Positions 16,581 through 19,111 of a stretch of DNA of 19,111 nucleotides are shown here, in pieces. Below the pieces are notes generated by a model. It searched no databases, had not been told where the DNA came from, and saw only the letters and a list, made by a program, of their open reading frames with translations. The position numbers and the translations under genes are program-made. Numbering within the stretch: the first letter of the stretch is position 1; the number at the start of each line of letters is the position of its first letter. The DNA lies in NCBI GenBank assembly GCA_007128495.1, contig SKXH01000052.1, positions 1-19,111 on the forward strand, in the 5' to 3' direction. The DNA is from Bacteroidota bacterium (GTDB taxonomy: Bacteria > Bacteroidota > Ignavibacteria > T3Sed10-11).

Positions 16581-17066
16581 TTAGTTACTGGGTAAATCTT
16601 CAATAAATTTATCGACAATCTCTTTATGTTTTTTCTCGTCGAGTTTCTCGTCAAGAATTTTGCTTGCCGCCCGAATAGCAAGATGAGCAACTTCAGTCCG
16701 CAGTTCTTTCAACGCTTCCTGTTTTTCGCGCTCTATTTGCTCTTTTGCATGCTCGATCATTCTGCGGGATTCTTCATTCGCTTTGTTGATCGTATCCTGC
16801 CGCATCTTCTCGACAAGCGCTCTGCCGTCTTTTAATATTTTTTGAACTTGCTCTTCCGCCTGCTCAAGGTTTTTCTTATTCTCCTGAAGGGTACGATCAG
16901 CTTCTTCACGCGCTTTTTCCGCTTCTTCGAGTGATGATCGTATATTTTCTTCCCGTTGATCGAGGGCGCGGAGAATCGGTTTCCACGCCGTCAATCGGAG
17001 AAGAAAAAGGAGGATTAGAAACGTAATAATAGTCCAGATAATTAAACCCGGATCAACGTTAAGCAT
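16581..17066 (-). CDS. atpF: ATP synthase F0 subunit b
   Basis: This 161-residue peripheral-stalk subunit has one N-terminal membrane helix (about 8-27, LIIWTIITFLILLFLLRLTAW). It continues as a long, highly charged helix rich in Glu, Lys, Arg and Gln (about 35-150) that dimerises. WKPI right after the membrane helix is typical of b subunits. Only one b-type gene is present, so the stalk is probably a b homodimer rather than the b/b' pair of photosynthetic bacteria. It lies 45 bases after atpE and 14 before atpH. Confidence 0.95.
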   Translation of the reverse strand: MLNVDPGLIIWTIITFLILLFLLRLTAWKPILRALDQREENIRSSLEEAEKAREEADRTLQENKKNLEQAEEQVQKILKDGRALVEKMRQDTINKANEESRRMIEHAKEQIEREKQEALKELRTEVAHLAIRAASKILDEKLDEKKHKEIVDKFIEDLPSN

Positions 17067-17111
17067 AGTATCGCCTCATCGTGATTATTAAATCCCGTTT
17101 CCGGTACGCGT

Positions 17112-17339
17112 TTATTTCAATGCAAGTAAAATACAGATAACAAGTGCAAACAGTGCGACACCTTCGATAAGAGCAGCCGCAATGATCATTGACGTTCGGA
17201 CATCGCCTGCAATTTCAGGTTGGCGGCCGCTTGCTTCCATTGTTGCCGCAGCGATTTTAGAAATACCGAATGCAGCACCGATAATTGTCAATGCGGCGCC
17301 AAATCCACCTGCCAAATATGCGAATCCTAATGCGTCCAT
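17112..17339 (-). CDS. atpE: ATP synthase F0 subunit c
   Basis: This 75-residue hairpin of two membrane helices (about 7-31 and 50-73) is joined by the polar loop GRQPE (38-42), which contacts gamma and epsilon. The ion-carrying acid is Glu59. The residue after it is Gly60, and the helix-1 position that is Gln32 in the Ilyobacter sodium-type ring is Ile26 here, so the ring looks proton-type. It has the best ribosome site in the window (AGGAGGT) and an AT-rich 74-base leader, fitting the many copies of c needed per complex. Confidence 0.97.
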   Translation of the reverse strand: MDALGFAYLAGGFGAALTIIGAAFGISKIAAATMEASGRQPEIAGDVRTSMIIAAALIEGVALFALVICILLALK

Positions 17340-17344
17340 TATGT

Positions 17345-17351
17345 ACCTCCT
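17345..17351 (-). promoter_or_regulatory. atpE: Perfect Shine-Dalgarno of atpE in an AT-rich leader
   Basis: AGGAGGT lies five bases before the atpE ATG. Upstream of it, to the atpB stop at 17414, the DNA is almost all A and T, which should keep the mRNA unfolded. This resembles the translational enhancer known upstream of atpE in Escherichia coli, used to raise c-subunit output; the analogy is inference. Confidence 0.7.
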
Positions 17352-17413
17352 GTTATTTTTTTTATGTATTCTTTTTTATAGTATATGAATGTGAATTATA
17401 TAATATAAATAAT

Positions 17414-18271
17414 TTAATGTTCCTGATGTACGGCCATACCGATAAACAATGCACTGAGCATTGTAAATATGTACGCCTGTAAAAGCGATATAAACATCTT
17501 AAGCAGCATAATAAATAGCGTAAAAATTATCGAAACTGGTGCCACCCAGACCGTCTGGAAAAAGAATATCAGACCGAGCAGCGATAGAATAACTATCTTA
17601 CCCGAGGTCATGTTTGCAAAAAGTCGGACGGTGAGTGCAAAGGGTTTGGTTAACAAACCAAGGAACTCCACAACGATCATCACCGGCAGGATGAACACGG
17701 GTAAACCGTGCGGTACAAGCCCTTTCAGATAGCCGACGACACCGTTATTCCTCATTCCTGCCGCTTGTATCATAACAAACGACATAATCGCCAGACCTGC
17801 GGTGACGCTTATATTTTCCGTTGAACTGATACCGTACGGCACAAGCCCGAGTAAATTACACGTGGCGATAAAGAAGAATATCGTGGCAAGGAACGGAATA
17901 TACCGGTCGGCTTTCTCACCTATATTCGGCCGAACGATCTCGTCACGGATGAATACAACAAACACTTCTATAAAATTGCTGAACCCATGAGGAACGACAC
18001 TCTTGCGATAGGTTTGGGCAACCACCGTCATCATTACAAACACGATGATTGCTGCAATCCACATATACACGACATATTTTGTAGGTGATAAATTTATCGA
18101 CAAGCCGAACAATTCGATCGGTTCAAACTGCGGAAGATCGATCTTTCCGATCAGTTTGAAATCGAGGTACGATTGATCGGTAACATAATCGAGTATCCAG
18201 CCGGCCTCGTCCGCCTGACCGGCTGCTTCCGCTTCGCTTGCGGCAGCAGTATTTTCTTCTGAATTGATCAT
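17414..18271 (-). CDS. atpB: ATP synthase F0 subunit a
   Basis: This 285-residue membrane subunit forms the ion channel against the c ring. The essential arginine is Arg216 in LTVRLFAN (213-220). Other family marks are the NLLGLVPYG block (139-147) and KPFALTVRLFANMTSGKI (209-225). Hydrophobic segments lie at about 66-86, 125-145, 155-172, 189-207 and 226-280. The first about 60 residues form a polar, Ala/Glu-rich N-terminal extension (EENTAAASEAEAAGQADEAG). The ATG overlaps the atpI stop (ATGA). The extension is longer than in E. coli. Confidence 0.96.
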   Translation of the reverse strand: MINSEENTAAASEAEAAGQADEAGWILDYVTDQSYLDFKLIGKIDLPQFEPIELFGLSINLSPTKYVVYMWIAAIIVFVMMTVVAQTYRKSVVPHGFSNFIEVFVVFIRDEIVRPNIGEKADRYIPFLATIFFFIATCNLLGLVPYGISSTENISVTAGLAIMSFVMIQAAGMRNNGVVGYLKGLVPHGLPVFILPVMIVVEFLGLLTKPFALTVRLFANMTSGKIVILSLLGLIFFFQTVWVAPVSIIFTLFIMLLKMFISLLQAYIFTMLSALFIGMAVHQEH

Positions 18272-18678
18272 TTTCTCAATGATAATTTTTTATTGTAAAA
18301 CATAATCTCATACAACATAAAAACAAAATAAAACACAAGCAGCGATGAAACAAGACTGACAATATGAAAATCAAAGACTTCGATTAATACAAGAACTGCG
18401 GTCAGCGATGCAACCAACCGTATTCCCATCCCGCCCAGAACCGCTTTCATAAATGTGTTGTTTGATTTATCGAAGGCATATTCAATTGAAATATACCCGA
18501 GCAAAACGTTGAGTACGCTGATAATACATCCGATGATAATTCCCGCCCGAACTTCGGGAGTACCGTACTCTACAAGCGGATATATGCCAAGCACCGTAAT
18601 GATTCCCAGCGTGAGAAGTATACGCTTCGGAAAACTCCAGTCAATCTTTATGCTGCTTCTCACGCTTGAGTCTTTCAT
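18268..18678 (-). CDS. atpI: AtpI-like ATP synthase accessory membrane protein
   Basis: This 136-residue protein has four hydrophobic segments (about 20-38, 43-63, 77-100, 104-127), the size and topology of AtpI, which helps c-ring assembly and, with AtpZ, has been linked to Mg2+/Ca2+ uptake. Sequence conservation in this family is weak, so the call rests mainly on topology and position directly before atpB. The proposed ATG lies 38 bases inside the end of atpZ, in another frame, with no clear Shine-Dalgarno. A GTG five codons later is an alternative start. Either start implies translational coupling to atpZ. Confidence 0.8.
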   Translation of the reverse strand: MKDSSVRSSIKIDWSFPKRILLTLGIITVLGIYPLVEYGTPEVRAGIIIGCIISVLNVLLGYISIEYAFDKSNNTFMKAVLGGMGIRLVASLTAVLVLIEVFDFHIVSLVSSLLVFYFVFMLYEIMFYNKKLSLRK

Positions 18679-18931
18679 CGTGTTTTAATACTGTCCGGAT
18701 AAAACTGATCATGCCACCGGCTGCTCCGATAAACGCACCGATAATCATAAAAACGGGCTCGGTACCAAGTTTACCGTCAACCCATCTGCCAAGAAATAGA
18801 AATACCAGGATTGAAGCCGCCAGTTGTAACCCGAGGCCAAGATACGGACTTATATCCCGGGACGTAGTTATAAGCCGAGCGAATGAAGAATGAGATGATT
18901 CTCGTTCCTTATCGCTCTTTTGAGAACCCAT
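18641..18931 (-). CDS. atpZ: AtpZ/AtpI-family small membrane protein
   Basis: This 96-residue protein has a polar N-terminus (1-28), two membrane helices (about 31-49 and 58-81) and the family-typical GRWVDGKLGTEP turn between them (48-59), then a basic, soluble tail. This is the AtpZ type (putative F0F1-ATPase subunit family) encoded at the head of many ATP synthase operons; it is thought to act with AtpI in magnesium or calcium transport or assembly. The ATG begins three bases after the bactofilin stop, so the bactofilin and ATP synthase genes very likely share a transcript. Confidence 0.88.
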   Translation of the reverse strand: MGSQKSDKERESSHSSFARLITTSRDISPYLGLGLQLAASILVFLFLGRWVDGKLGTEPVFMIIGAFIGAAGGMISFIRTVLKHDERLKREKQHKD

Positions 18932-18934
18932 AAG

Positions 18935-19111
18935 TTAGGATTTTTTTTCCGGCGCTTGTTGCTGCGGCTTTTCATCGGCCATCGTACATTTGCCGTCAAA
19001 GAAAGCGCCTTCATCAATAACCAGTTTTTTAGCTTTTATTTCTCCCCGCACCTGCGATTTTGCTTCAAACACTAATTTTTCACCGGCATTAACATTTCCT
19101 TTTACTTTACC
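18935..19111 (-). CDS. Bactofilin (polymer-forming cytoskeletal protein), partial (N-terminus beyond window)
   Basis: The last 58 codons of a gene enter from the right edge. The visible protein reads GKVKGNVNAGEKLVFEAKSQ, then VRGEIKAKKLVIDEGAFFDG and a CTM step. This is the repeating beta-helix pattern of bactofilins, where each turn has a Val-x-Gly-x-Ile/Val step and a Leu-x-Ile step. It ends in a short Pro/Gln/Lys-rich unstructured tail (DEKPQQQAPEKKS). Bactofilins form nucleotide-free filaments at the inner membrane and scaffold cell shape or wall enzymes. The stop is three bases before atpZ. In my knowledge, bactofilin genes precede ATP synthase genes in several phyla of the FCB group. 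Confidence 0.88.
   Translation of the reverse strand, partial: GKVKGNVNAGEKLVFEAKSQVRGEIKAKKLVIDEGAFFDGKCTMADEKPQQQAPEKKS

Noticed and set aside
17067..17111. Small CCG-GAAA-CGG hairpin between atpE and atpF
   Set aside because: Three base pairs with a tetraloop are too little to support a processing or attenuation site.

Overview
All recognisable genes in this window lie on the minus strand, so they read from right (19111) to left. I identify 19 protein-coding genes, two of them cut by the window edges, and no tRNA, rRNA, CRISPR array, insertion sequence or phage gene. The gene set is chromosomal and bacterial. A bactofilin gene directly upstream of an F-type ATP synthase cluster that ends at the gamma subunit, with no beta or epsilon gene following, is a layout I associate with the Fibrobacteres-Chlorobi-Bacteroidetes group and related candidate phyla. 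That placement is inference only. The best promoter found is a classic sigma70 type (TTGACA / TATATT).

Region 1 (19111 to 13497): the end of a bactofilin gene, then atpZ, atpI, atpB, atpE, atpF, atpH, atpA and atpG, tightly packed. They encode the membrane sector and most of F1 of an ATP synthase, plus the AtpZ/AtpI assembly or Mg2+ factors. The c-subunit residues look proton-type. The genes for beta and epsilon must lie elsewhere.

Region 2 (13421 to 9494): plsY, gpsA and recG overlap end to end. PlsY and GpsA carry out the first steps of glycerophospholipid synthesis; RecG is a DNA branch-migration helicase. A possible promoter sits between atpG and plsY.

Region 3 (9257 to 5377) is the most interesting part. 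A well-formed promoter, containing an exact tandem 10-bp repeat, precedes two different D-Ala-D-Ala-ligase-like ATP-grasp enzymes, a small GNAT acetyltransferase and a lysine 2,3-aminomutase. A strong hairpin terminator closes the unit. The aminomutase keeps both aspartates that define lysine rather than glutamate specificity. I infer a pathway that makes beta-lysine and then couples or acetylates it, giving a small beta-lysine peptide or N-acetyl-beta-lysine-type solute. To my knowledge this four-gene combination has no assigned product.

Region 4 (5289 to 1): an exported serine hydrolase of the beta-lactamase/CubicO type with a C-terminal lipocalin-like domain; an SbcD/YhaO-like nuclease; an SbcC/YhaN-like ATPase with two transmembrane helices in the middle of its coiled coil and no zinc hook; and the start of a lipoprotein phosphodiesterase of the alkaline phosphatase superfamily. 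The last three genes are joined by ATGA overlaps. The ATPase architecture suggests a membrane-anchored relative of the Mre11-Rad50 machine.
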